Source: Spirochaetaceae bacterium | GTDB taxonomy: Bacteria > Spirochaetota > Spirochaetia > DSM-27196 > SKKC01 | Direction of reading: 5' to 3' | Assembly (NCBI GenBank): GCA_003554375.1 | Contig: PWGF01000225.1 | Coordinates: forward strand, 1 to 14,823 | Length of the DNA: 14,823 nt | Part shown: positions 7,076 to 13,460 of the stretch, in pieces | Layout: each line of letters starts with the position of its first letter | How positions within the stretch are numbered: position 1 is the stretch's first letter | Translations under genes and position numbers: made by a program | Notes under the pieces: generated by a model | What the model was told of the DNA's origin: nothing | What the model saw: only the letters and a program-made list of their open reading frames with translations | Databases searched by the model: none

Positions 7076-9247
7076 TCAATCGCGACGAAGATGCAGGATG
7101 TGGGCAGGTCGGTCGTAGGGGTCGAGCTTCACGAAATTCCAGTAATCTCCCCACTCGAAATCCTCGCCCGTCAGCAGGTCTCGCACCACGAACGGAAGTG
7201 CGTGCGGGAGCCCTACCGCCGCGGGCGAGAACTCGACCCATCCCATCTGCTCGTTCCGGTAATCGAAGGTCACGACGACCAGAACGACATCCTGCAAATC
7301 GTTGGAAACCTTGCTGTAACACAGAAGCGCGTCGTTGTCGACATTGTGAAAACGTACGTTGTCGGTGCGCTGCAAGGCGGGATGTGCGTTGCGCGCGGCG
7401 TTTACCGTGGCGATCAGCCGGCTTAGGCTGTACGGAGCATCACGGTCCCAAAATCGAATCTCGTATTTCTCCGAATTCAAGTACTCCTCGCTGCCCGGCT
7501 CGCGGGGAGCGTGCTCCATGAGCTCGAAGGCGGGGCCGTAGATTCCGTAGTTGCTGCTCAGTGTGGCAGCCAAGACGAGCCTGGCTATAAACGCGCCGCG
7601 TCCTCCGTTCTGGAGAATTTCGTGGAGGATGTCAGGCGTGTTCGGCCAGAAATTCGGCCGGAAGATGTCCACCACAGGAGGAGTGGTAAGCTCTTCGACG
7701 TACGCTCGCATCTCGTGTGCGGTAGGTCGCCAGGCGAAGTACGTGTACCCCTGGCTAAAACCGAGCTTACCGAGCCGGTACTTCACTGCCGGCCGTGTGA
7801 AGGCTTCGGCAAGGAGCACCACTTCGGGATCTCGGGCGCGGAGCTCACCGACGCACCATTCCCAGAATGAGAACGCTTTGGTATGCGGATTATCGACGCG
7901 GAACGTACGGACTCCGTGGTCCATCCAGAACAGAAATACATCCCGGAGTGCCGACCAGAGTTCGCGCCAGTGCTCCGTCTCGAAGTCTAAGGGATAGATG
8001 TCCTCATATTTCTTGGGCGGATTCTCAGCGAACTGAATGGTTCCGTCCGGCCGTGCTCGGAACCATTCGGGATGCTCCTTTACCCATGGATGGTCCGGGG
8101 AGCACTGGAAGGCGATATCCAGCGCGATCTCAAGGCCTTCTTCGCGTGCAGCCGCTACCAGGGCGTCGAAGTCCTCGATAGTCCCGAGCTCAGGGTGAAC
8201 GCTCGTGTGGCCCCCTTCGTCCGAGCCGATTGCCCACGGCGAGCCGGGATCATCGGGCGCAGGGATAAGAGCGTTGTTGCGACCCTTCCGTTTGGTTCTG
8301 CCGATGGGATGGATCGGCGGAAGATAGAGGACGTCGAACCCGATTCGCCGAACGTAGGGCAAGAGCTCGATCGTGTCGTGAAAAGTGCCGTGCCGTAGCC
8401 GATCGGTAGCCGTCGAACGGGGAAACATTTCGTACCAAGCGCTGAAGCGCGCGCGCGGCGGATCCGCCCATACCGGCACAGCCGGCGCGTACTCGGAGAC
8501 AAAACGCCGCGGGAGATATGCTTCCACCAGGCGTTCGAGCTCCGTGGACCGAGCGACGTCAACGCGCGCGGGCTCCGGAAGCGAAGTGTCGAGCATGATT
8601 CGTGACAGCTCCGCCAGGCGGTCCGCATCCTCCGCTGCCTCACCGTCCCGGGCGGTCGCCGCAGCCTCCGCAGCCTCCGCGGCTTCCGCGGCCAGATTGC
8701 CGCCCGTCAGGAGCTCGACCGTGACGTCGACACCCGCATCGACCTTCTTTCCCAAGCCGCTCTGCCATGTCGCGAAACGATCGATCCAGCCTCGGACTTT
8801 TACTTCGTAGCGCCCAACCTGATCCGGGATGAAGGTGCCCCGGTAGTAGTCATTTCCGAGCGGCTTCATCGGCCGCTCTTCCCACTCCTGCGATAAGGCC
8901 GCCGTTGCAGTGGATTCAGCGGCGTTGCCGCTCTGGTGCTCCCGCCTTGCGCGTTCCGGGAAGGCGCGGTCTTTGGGGTGTCCGCCCGGACTTGCACGCT
9001 CGTACGGTGCCGGCGCCCGCCGGTAACAGAGGACCGCGCGAACGCGGTCGTGTCCGTCGGCAAAAACACGCGCTTCCACCGTCCGTGGGTCACCCGCAAT
9101 CGCCTTAGCCGGATGTGAGCCGCACTCCACCGCGGGCCTCACTTCCTCGATTACAACGCGCTTGCGTCCCTCCGGCGGAAAAGAAACGGCCTGGTCATCC
9201 GGGGCTCTCGGTTCTTCTCGTCCTTGTCGCTCTTCGTAGTATGCCAT
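7076..9247 (-). CDS. glgE: Maltose-1-phosphate maltosyltransferase (GlgE), GH13_3
   Basis: A 723-aa cytoplasmic enzyme that transfers maltosyl from alpha-maltose 1-phosphate to the end of an alpha-1,4-glucan (EC 2.4.99.16). The N-terminal domain has the GlgE-typical RVVIEEVRPAVECGSHPAKA. The barrel has ARFSAWYEMFPRS, IGFDVLYLPPIHPIGRTKRK, ALDIAFQCSPDHPWVKEHP, the nucleophile D452 in FRVDNPHTKAFSFWEW, the acid/base E481 in LLAEAFTRP and D539 in NFWPNTPDIL. An insert at about 87-127 and an Ala/Glu-rich stretch at 187-207 look disordered. I chose the ATG at 9247 because homology begins soon after it. An in-frame TTG at 9283 would add 12 residues, and neither start has a clear Shine-Dalgarno. It is the first gene of the operon and supplies the step after TreS-maltokinase. 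Confidence 0.95.
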   Translation of the reverse strand: MAYYEERQGREEPRAPDDQAVSFPPEGRKRVVIEEVRPAVECGSHPAKAIAGDPRTVEARVFADGHDRVRAVLCYRRAPAPYERASPGGHPKDRAFPERARREHQSGNAAESTATAALSQEWEERPMKPLGNDYYRGTFIPDQVGRYEVKVRGWIDRFATWQSGLGKKVDAGVDVTVELLTGGNLAAEAAEAAEAAATARDGEAAEDADRLAELSRIMLDTSLPEPARVDVARSTELERLVEAYLPRRFVSEYAPAVPVWADPPRARFSAWYEMFPRSTATDRLRHGTFHDTIELLPYVRRIGFDVLYLPPIHPIGRTKRKGRNNALIPAPDDPGSPWAIGSDEGGHTSVHPELGTIEDFDALVAAAREEGLEIALDIAFQCSPDHPWVKEHPEWFRARPDGTIQFAENPPKKYEDIYPLDFETEHWRELWSALRDVFLFWMDHGVRTFRVDNPHTKAFSFWEWCVGELRARDPEVVLLAEAFTRPAVKYRLGKLGFSQGYTYFAWRPTAHEMRAYVEELTTPPVVDIFRPNFWPNTPDILHEILQNGGRGAFIARLVLAATLSSNYGIYGPAFELMEHAPREPGSEEYLNSEKYEIRFWDRDAPYSLSRLIATVNAARNAHPALQRTDNVRFHNVDNDALLCYSKVSNDLQDVVLVVVTFDYRNEQMGWVEFSPAAVGLPHALPFVVRDLLTGEDFEWGDYWNFVKLDPYDRPAHILHLRRD
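8662..8688 (-). repeat. 9-bp tandem repeat, three copies, in the GlgE Ala/Glu linker
   Basis: On the plus strand CAGCCTCCG occurs twice in tandem (8662-8670, 8671-8679), followed by CGGCTTCCG (8680-8688) with two changes. It encodes Glu-Ala-Ala units around residues 187-196 of GlgE. It has the same period as the repeat in the neighbouring TreS-Mak gene but a different sequence. Confidence 0.75.
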
Positions 9248-9442
9248 GCTCACGGCGCCACGGTACTGGAAGAGGAGAGGCAATGCAAATGTCTGCTTCG
9301 ACCTTCGACCCGCGGTTCAGACTAGGCAAAACGGGGCGTTGACAGTTGTCGGCTCACGGCCGAATATATGGGACGGTGCTGTGACCGTTTCGGCGGATCT
9401 GGACGCAGTGGCGACATAACGGAAGAAAACGGCGGAAGCGCA
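9248..9442. promoter_or_regulatory. Divergent promoter region between glgE and fabF
   Basis: These 195 bases separate two outward-facing genes and must hold the fabF promoter; they are also the natural site for the glgE operon promoter. The only AT-rich block is 9363-9369 (AATATAT). A minus-strand -10-like TATATT falls at 9363-9368, but no good -35 partner is visible upstream of it on that strand. No operator-like long palindrome is evident. Confidence 0.55.
9339..9370 (+). promoter_or_regulatory. Candidate sigma70-like promoter of fabF
   Basis: A perfect -35 TTGACA lies at 9339-9344. The best -10-like hexamer, TATATG at 9365-9370 (4 of 6), is 20 bases away, longer than the ideal 17. AATATA at 9363-9368 sits at 18 bases but fits less well. 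The perfect -35 and the position 73 bases before the fabF ATG favour a real promoter, but the -10 assignment is uncertain. Confidence 0.45.
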
Positions 9443-10687
9443 ATGAAGGTAGTGATTACCGGCCTGGGGGCGATAAGCCCGGTAGGAAACAGCGTAGCGG
9501 AAAGCTGGGATTCTCTGGTGAACGGACGGAGCGGTATTGGACCGCTCACGTTCTTCAACCCACGGGAATACGGCATGGACCTCGGCATTGCCGGAGAAGT
9601 CCGGAACCTCGACCCTACGGCGTTCATGGATCGAAAGGAAGCCCGGCGCCAAGACCGGTTTAGCGTGCTGGCGCTTGGGGCCGCGCTGGAGGCTCTCGAG
9701 CAGTCCGGACTGACGGTGGAGGGCGAGCTATGCTATCAGGTGGGAACGATCGTCGCGAGCGGCGTCGGCGGCATTACCACTATCGAGGAGCAGAGTCGGA
9801 TCGTCCGGGAACGAGGAGCCCGGCGTGTCAGTCCGTTCACCGTACCGATGCTTATGATGAACGGCGCGGCTGCAATCATCGCAATGAAGTCTCACGCGAT
9901 GGGGGCTAGCTTTGCCACCGCTTCGGCATGCGCTTCCTCGGCGGATGCTCTCGGAGTTGCGCTCGAGATGATCCGTAGCGGACGTCTCAAAGCTGCAATC
10001 GCGGGGGGGAGCGACGCAGCCCTTGTGCCGGTAGCGATTGCCGGATTCGAGCGCGCTCAAGCTCTCTGTACGGACTCCAATGACGATCCGGAACGAGCTT
10101 CGCGTCCCTTCGACGCGACCCGGAGCGGGTTCGTGCCCGCCGAGGGGGCAGCCATAATGGTCCTGGAGGAGGAGCAGTTTGCCAGAGAGCGTGGGGCTCC
10201 GATACTCGCGGAGTTCGCTGGTTACGGCGCCGCCTCGGACGCGTACCATATCACCGCCCCGGAGCCGAGCGGCCGTGGAGGGGTGCGTGCTGTGAGCGCG
10301 GCGATCAAGGACGCCGCCGCCGCGCCGGAGGACGTGGCATATATCAACGCGCACGGCACGTCGACCCCGCAGAACGACAAGGTGGAGAGTCGCATTGTCC
10401 ATGACGTGTTCGGCAGTAGGGCTCGAGACGTCCCGGTCAGCTCGACCAAATCCATGACGGGACATCTTGGCGGCGCCGCGGGCGTTTTTGAGGCGCTCGC
10501 TTGTGTACAGGCGCTGCGCACCGGATGGGCTGCGCCTACAATCAACTACCGAACGCCTGACCCGGAGTGCGACATCGACTGTATCCCCAATGAAGCGCGT
10601 CGGATTCGTGCCGGTGGTGTCGCGCTGAGCAACTCATTCGGATTTGGGGGCCACAGCTCCTGCTTGGCGTTCCGTGGCGCCGGCTGA
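9443..10687 (+). CDS. fabF: Beta-ketoacyl-ACP synthase II (FabF)
   Basis: A 414-aa cytoplasmic condensing enzyme that elongates acyl-ACP with malonyl-ACP in fatty-acid synthesis (EC 2.3.1.179). It starts with MKVVITGLGAISPVGN. The catalytic triad is C163 in SACASS, H304 in INAHGTSTP and H341 in MTGHLGGAAG, with K336 in SSTKSMTG. The positions agree with FabF of E. coli and the length is normal. The C-terminal glycine loop reads GFGFGGHSSC, with Ser where Asn is common. The ATG at 9443 is preferred over in-frame upstream starts because the family sequence begins there and GGAAG lies four bases upstream (9434-9438). No acpP, fabG or fabD is adjacent, so it is a stand-alone copy. A related condensing enzyme of secondary metabolism is possible but less likely. 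Confidence 0.92.
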   Translation: MKVVITGLGAISPVGNSVAESWDSLVNGRSGIGPLTFFNPREYGMDLGIAGEVRNLDPTAFMDRKEARRQDRFSVLALGAALEALEQSGLTVEGELCYQVGTIVASGVGGITTIEEQSRIVRERGARRVSPFTVPMLMMNGAAAIIAMKSHAMGASFATASACASSADALGVALEMIRSGRLKAAIAGGSDAALVPVAIAGFERAQALCTDSNDDPERASRPFDATRSGFVPAEGAAIMVLEEEQFARERGAPILAEFAGYGAASDAYHITAPEPSGRGGVRAVSAAIKDAAAAPEDVAYINAHGTSTPQNDKVESRIVHDVFGSRARDVPVSSTKSMTGHLGGAAGVFEALACVQALRTGWAAPTINYRTPDPECDIDCIPNEARRIRAGGVALSNSFGFGGHSSCLAFRGAG

Positions 10688-10790
10688 CGGGCGTAAGAGT
10701 AGTCGCTGAGCCGGTGTACAATTCCTCTGCTGTCTCACGCGCCGGGTTGTTGGGTTACGGCTTCGTTGAAGGCGGCGAGCTTATCGGCTG

Positions 10791-10832
10791 TCGTGCCGGC
10801 AGCGAGATGAGAAGCCGAGGAGGCCGGCACGA
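10791..10832. repeat. Perfect 10-bp inverted repeat with possible pseudoknot
   Basis: TCGTGCCGGC (10791-10800) pairs with GCCGGCACGA (10823-10832) across a 22-base loop. TCGGCT (10784-10789), just outside the stem, is complementary to AGCCGA (10813-10818) inside the loop, so an H-type pseudoknot could form. It lies about 100 bases after fabF. No T-run follows on either strand, so it is not a standard intrinsic terminator, although it could end fabF transcripts in another way. Confidence 0.5.
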
Positions 10833-10901
10833 GCCCGCGGGCCCGAATGCCCGATGGACGCCGGAGCGGCAGTTGGAACAGCCAAAAGCTGTCTCTGTGT
10901 G

Positions 10902-10930
10902 TTGACGAAAGTTGGTCAAGACACTAAAGT
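10902..10930 (+). promoter_or_regulatory. Candidate sigma70-like promoter for the ABC leader
   Basis: TTGACG (10902-10907, 5 of 6) is followed after exactly 17 bases by TAAAGT (10925-10930, 4 of 6). It lies 35 bases before the short ORF at 10966 and about 560 bases before the first ABC gene. I found no better promoter closer to that gene, so a long leader transcript is inferred. Confidence 0.5.
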
Positions 10931-10965
10931 TGCTTCATCATACCTTGAAAGCGGAGGCAGGTCCG

Positions 10966-11055
10966 ATGCGAATGATACGGCATTTTCCCCTCGACATTCA
11001 TTGGTCGGCTGTGCGATTCCTGCCTTCGGAGAATTTTCCGTCCCGTAACCGCTGA
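10966..11055 (+). CDS. Candidate small ORF / leader peptide, 29 aa
   Basis: ATG at 10966 to TGA at 11053-11055 encodes 29 residues beginning MRMIRHFPLDIHW and ending FPSRNR. GGAGG lies eight bases upstream (10953-10957) and the promoter-like pair ends 35 bases upstream, a good layout for a translated short gene. The peptide is basic and aromatic, without a clear membrane segment or known motif. I recognise no family. A regulatory leader peptide for the exporter genes downstream is one reading; chance is the other. Confidence 0.35.
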   Translation: MRMIRHFPLDIHWSAVRFLPSENFPSRNR

Positions 11056-11117
11056 CACCATCCCACGGTTACATCTCCATCATCTCAGAAGGCAGCGCCG
11101 GTAGCTCGGACTGATCG

Positions 11118-11154
11118 GTTGTGCCGCTCCGTGGCGGAGCCGGCCGGTCACAAC
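11118..11154 (+). other. Nested hairpin in the ABC leader
   Basis: GTTGTG (11118-11123) pairs with CACAAC (11149-11154). They enclose a tight inner hairpin, GCTCCG (11126-11131) with CGGAGC (11135-11140) and a 3-base loop. It ends 18 bases before the Shine-Dalgarno of the 15-codon ORF. No T-run follows, so a structured RNA element is more likely than a terminator. Confidence 0.4.
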
Positions 11155-11185
11155 ATCGGGTCGACAGGGCCAAGGAGGATCCAAA

Positions 11186-11233
11186 GTGGTTCGCCGCGGC
11201 CGGCGACGGCTGAGTTGGTTCAGCGTTGGGTAG
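11186..11233 (+). CDS. Candidate mini-ORF, 15 aa, Arg-rich
   Basis: GTG at 11186 to TAG at 11231-11233, with AGGAGG seven bases upstream (11173-11178), one of the best Shine-Dalgarno sequences in the window. The peptide has an Arg-rich core (RRGRRRLSW) and its coding sequence includes a small stem, CGCCG with CGGCG (11192-11205). So short an ORF can only be suggested as a regulatory peptide, and the Shine-Dalgarno may be fortuitous. Confidence 0.25.
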   Translation: MVRRGRRRLSWFSVG

Positions 11234-11360
11234 CTCGGATCCCCGCTACTCCGCGTTCTTCCGGCTTCCGTCGTTCTCATCGTCCTTCAAACCGGATATC
11301 GCAGACAGCGTACGACCGGTGCCCGTCGGCGGGACACACGGATCACGGTCTGAGGCTTTT

Positions 11361-11396
11361 CGGCAGGCGTGTCCGGCGTGTTTTGAGTGCCTGTCG
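11361..11396 (+). other. 8-bp stem with possible alternative pairing
   Basis: CGGCAGGC (11361-11368) pairs with GCCTGTCG (11389-11396), including one G-U pair, about 80 bases before the ABC Shine-Dalgarno. A second stem, GGACAC (11332-11337) with GTGTCC (11369-11374), would hold the first arm in its loop, so the two are hard to form together. This could be a switch or chance pairing in G+C-rich DNA. Confidence 0.25.
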
Positions 11397-11478
11397 CAGC
11401 GAGCGACTGCACGCATGCCGGGCAGCTCATTGCGGTAGTTGATAGTGCGCACGGAGAGCGCATGTTGGCGGGTGAACT

Positions 11479-11483
11479 GGAGG
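11479..11483 (+). promoter_or_regulatory. Shine-Dalgarno fixing the start of the first ABC gene
   Basis: GGAGG lies six bases before the ATG at 11490. It argues for this start over the in-frame TTG at 11439, which would add 17 residues unlike the family. Confidence 0.75.
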
Positions 11484-11489
11484 GAGTTG

Positions 11490-13373
11490 ATGAGTCCACT
11501 ACGACTCGTGTTGGAGACAATGAGGGGCAGACGGAGTCTCTATGTCGGCGCGGTGGCGGCCGTTGGTGCAGCTGCGCTTTTTTCGTACGCGTCGCCGCTC
11601 ATCTTGCGCTTTGCGATCGATTCGGTCATCGGTGACGAAGGGATCGCGGCGCCGAGCTTCGTCATTGATCTCGTTGAGCGCTTGGGCGGTCCGGACGCGT
11701 TGGCGGAGTCGCTGTGGATGCTGTCGATCGTGATCGTGCTTCTCACGGTTGCCGGCGGTGCGTTCACCTTCTTTCAGGGACGGTGGGGCTCTGTTGCTGC
11801 TGAGACCATGGCCAAGAACCTGCGTGAGCGGCTGTACGACCACATTCAGCATCTCTCGTACGACTACCACGTGAACGCCGAGACGGGTGACTTGATTCAG
11901 CGCTCCACTTCGGACGTCGACACTGCTCGCCGCTTTGTGGCCATCCAGTTCGTCGAGGTGGGTCGAGCTGTTTTCATGGTGGCAGCGGCGCTGCCGATTC
12001 TTCTTTCGATTAGTCCGGAGCTTACGCTGGTCTCGACCGTGGTGTTGCCGCTGATCTTTGCCTTCTCGTATCTCTTCTTTCGGCGGATCCAAGCGGCCTT
12101 CCGGGCCGCGGACGAGAGCGAAGGGCGCTTGTCCACGGTGCTTCAGGAAAACCTCACCGGAGTGCGCGTCGTGCGAGCATTTGGACGTCAGCGCTACGAG
12201 GCGGCGAAGTTCGAGAAACGCATTGCGGAATACCGGGATCTGGTCTATCGCCTGATTCGGCTGATGGCAGCCTATTGGAGTCTGAGCGACCTTCTCTGTC
12301 TCTTTCAGATCGGGCTGATCTTAGTGGTAGGGACCTATTGGGCGGTTACCGGGCCGGTCACGATCGGGATGCTGGTGCTTTTCACGAGCGTCATCGGGAT
12401 GGTGCTCTGGCCGGTCCGTCAGCTCGGCCGGATCCTGGCCGACATGGGCAAGTGCTCGGTCGCGCTACGACGAATCGGTGAGGTGCTCCAGGAGGCGCGC
12501 GAGCCTATGCCGCCAGACGCGCGTAGACCCCAGATCCACGGCGAGATCGAGTTCCGCAACGCCGGCGCCAGTTACCGCGAGCGTCGCGTCCTTGACGACG
12601 TGAGCTTCGCGGTCAAGCCGGGACAGACGGTGGCGCTTCTTGGTCCTACCGGCAGTGGAAAGTCGACGCTCGTACAGCTTCTGGCCCGGCTGTATGACTA
12701 CGACCGGGGAGAGATCCTGATCGATGGAGTGCCGCTTTGCGACATCGATAAGAAATGGATCCGACGGCACATCGGGTTTGTGCTGCAGGAGCCGTTTCTC
12801 TTTGGACGAAACGTGAAGGAGAACATCCGCTTGGGGAGGCCGGAGGCCGGTGATGCACAGGTTTTTCAGGCAGCCGACACCGCTGCAATCCATGATGTGA
12901 TCCAGCGATTCGAAGGTGGGTACGAGACGCTTGTCGGCGAGCGCGGGGTGACGCTGAGCGGCGGGCAGAAGCAGCGTGTCGCGATTGCCCGGGCGCTCGT
13001 GATGGAGCCCCCAATTCTCGTATTCGACGACAGCTTGAGCGCCGTGGATACGGAGACGGATGCACGCATCCGAAAGGGGCTGCGAGCGGCGAGGCGGAAT
13101 GCGACGACGTTCATTATCAGTCATCGTCTGACGACGCTTGCTGAGGCGGATCTCATTCTGGTCGTGGAAGATGGACGGATCGTGCAGAAAGGGACGCACG
13201 ATGAGTTGATGACGCAGGGCGGAATGTATCGACGATTGTGGGAGCTCCAGGCAGCCCGGGAAGCCGAGTTCACGCGCGAGCTGGCGGAATCCCGGCGCGA
13301 AGAATCTAGGGAAGGAGCCCCGGGAGCGGACTCCTACTCGAGGCACGAGCCGGCACCCGGATATCCGGCCTGA
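11490..13373 (+). CDS. ABC exporter half-transporter with degenerate ATP site
   Basis: A 627-aa inner-membrane protein with a six-helix transmembrane domain (about 15-320) fused to an ATPase domain (about 350-590), the layout of multidrug/lipid exporters. The ATPase has Walker A GPTGSGKST (385-393), the Q-loop Q433 in FVLQEP, signature LSGGQ (489-493), Walker B ending FDD (513-514) and the switch H545 in IISHRL. D514 stands where the catalytic Glu is expected. Heterodimeric exporters such as BmrCD and TM287/288 have one such degenerate site, so this subunit probably pairs with the next gene's product. Helices fall near 17-40, 75-95, 155-200 and 262-308. A charged tail (about 590-627, RELAESRREESREG) follows the ATPase. 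The next gene starts 87 bases downstream, in an apparent operon. Substrate unknown; drugs or lipids are both possible. Confidence 0.93.
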   Translation: MSPLRLVLETMRGRRSLYVGAVAAVGAAALFSYASPLILRFAIDSVIGDEGIAAPSFVIDLVERLGGPDALAESLWMLSIVIVLLTVAGGAFTFFQGRWGSVAAETMAKNLRERLYDHIQHLSYDYHVNAETGDLIQRSTSDVDTARRFVAIQFVEVGRAVFMVAAALPILLSISPELTLVSTVVLPLIFAFSYLFFRRIQAAFRAADESEGRLSTVLQENLTGVRVVRAFGRQRYEAAKFEKRIAEYRDLVYRLIRLMAAYWSLSDLLCLFQIGLILVVGTYWAVTGPVTIGMLVLFTSVIGMVLWPVRQLGRILADMGKCSVALRRIGEVLQEAREPMPPDARRPQIHGEIEFRNAGASYRERRVLDDVSFAVKPGQTVALLGPTGSGKSTLVQLLARLYDYDRGEILIDGVPLCDIDKKWIRRHIGFVLQEPFLFGRNVKENIRLGRPEAGDAQVFQAADTAAIHDVIQRFEGGYETLVGERGVTLSGGQKQRVAIARALVMEPPILVFDDSLSAVDTETDARIRKGLRAARRNATTFIISHRLTTLAEADLILVVEDGRIVQKGTHDELMTQGGMYRRLWELQAAREAEFTRELAESRREESREGAPGADSYSRHEPAPGYPA

Positions 13374-13460
13374 CAGGGGAGCCGGCGCGGGACCCGGCCC
13401 GGCCGTCGGCCGTGAGCTCGATAGCCGGCGCGGCAGCGTGATGCAAGAAGGGGAGTTATC

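Larger units (their letters stand above)
10688..11489 (+). other. Long non-coding/leader region before the ABC exporter genes
   Basis: These 802 bases contain no protein gene that I recognise. They hold, in order, a 10-bp inverted repeat (10791-10832), a promoter-like pair of hexamers (10902-10930), a 29-codon ORF with a strong Shine-Dalgarno (10966-11055), a nested hairpin (11118-11154), a 15-codon ORF with a strong Shine-Dalgarno (11186-11233) and an 8-bp stem (11361-11396). GGTAGCTCGGA occurs twice (11100-11110 and 11229-11239). The other ORFs of 60-110 codons here lack ribosome binding sites and family resemblance. No known riboswitch consensus or tRNA fold was found by eye. Confidence 0.6.

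Noticed and set aside
9728..10465. Minus-strand open frame of 245 codons
   Set aside because: It is antisense to the catalytic core of fabF and shows no family features.
10714..10905. 63-codon open frame after fabF
   Set aside because: Its GTG start has no Shine-Dalgarno, its product is low in recognisable features, and it crosses the inverted repeat at 10791-10832.
11216..11260. Possible tRNA T-arm (GGTTCAGC... GGATCC)
   Set aside because: No acceptor stem, anticodon arm or D-arm could be fitted on either strand.
11080..11280. 66-codon minus-strand open frame in the leader region
   Set aside because: It is Arg/Pro-rich, as random G+C-rich frames are, without a start signal or homology.
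11439..11489. Earlier TTG start for the first ABC gene
   Set aside because: The added 17 residues do not resemble the family, and a strong GGAGG lies before the ATG at 11490.
13374..13460. Possible terminator between the two ABC genes
   Set aside because: Only a very short GGCC/GGCC stem without a T-run is present, and the second gene has its own strong Shine-Dalgarno in the same direction, so read-through is likely.
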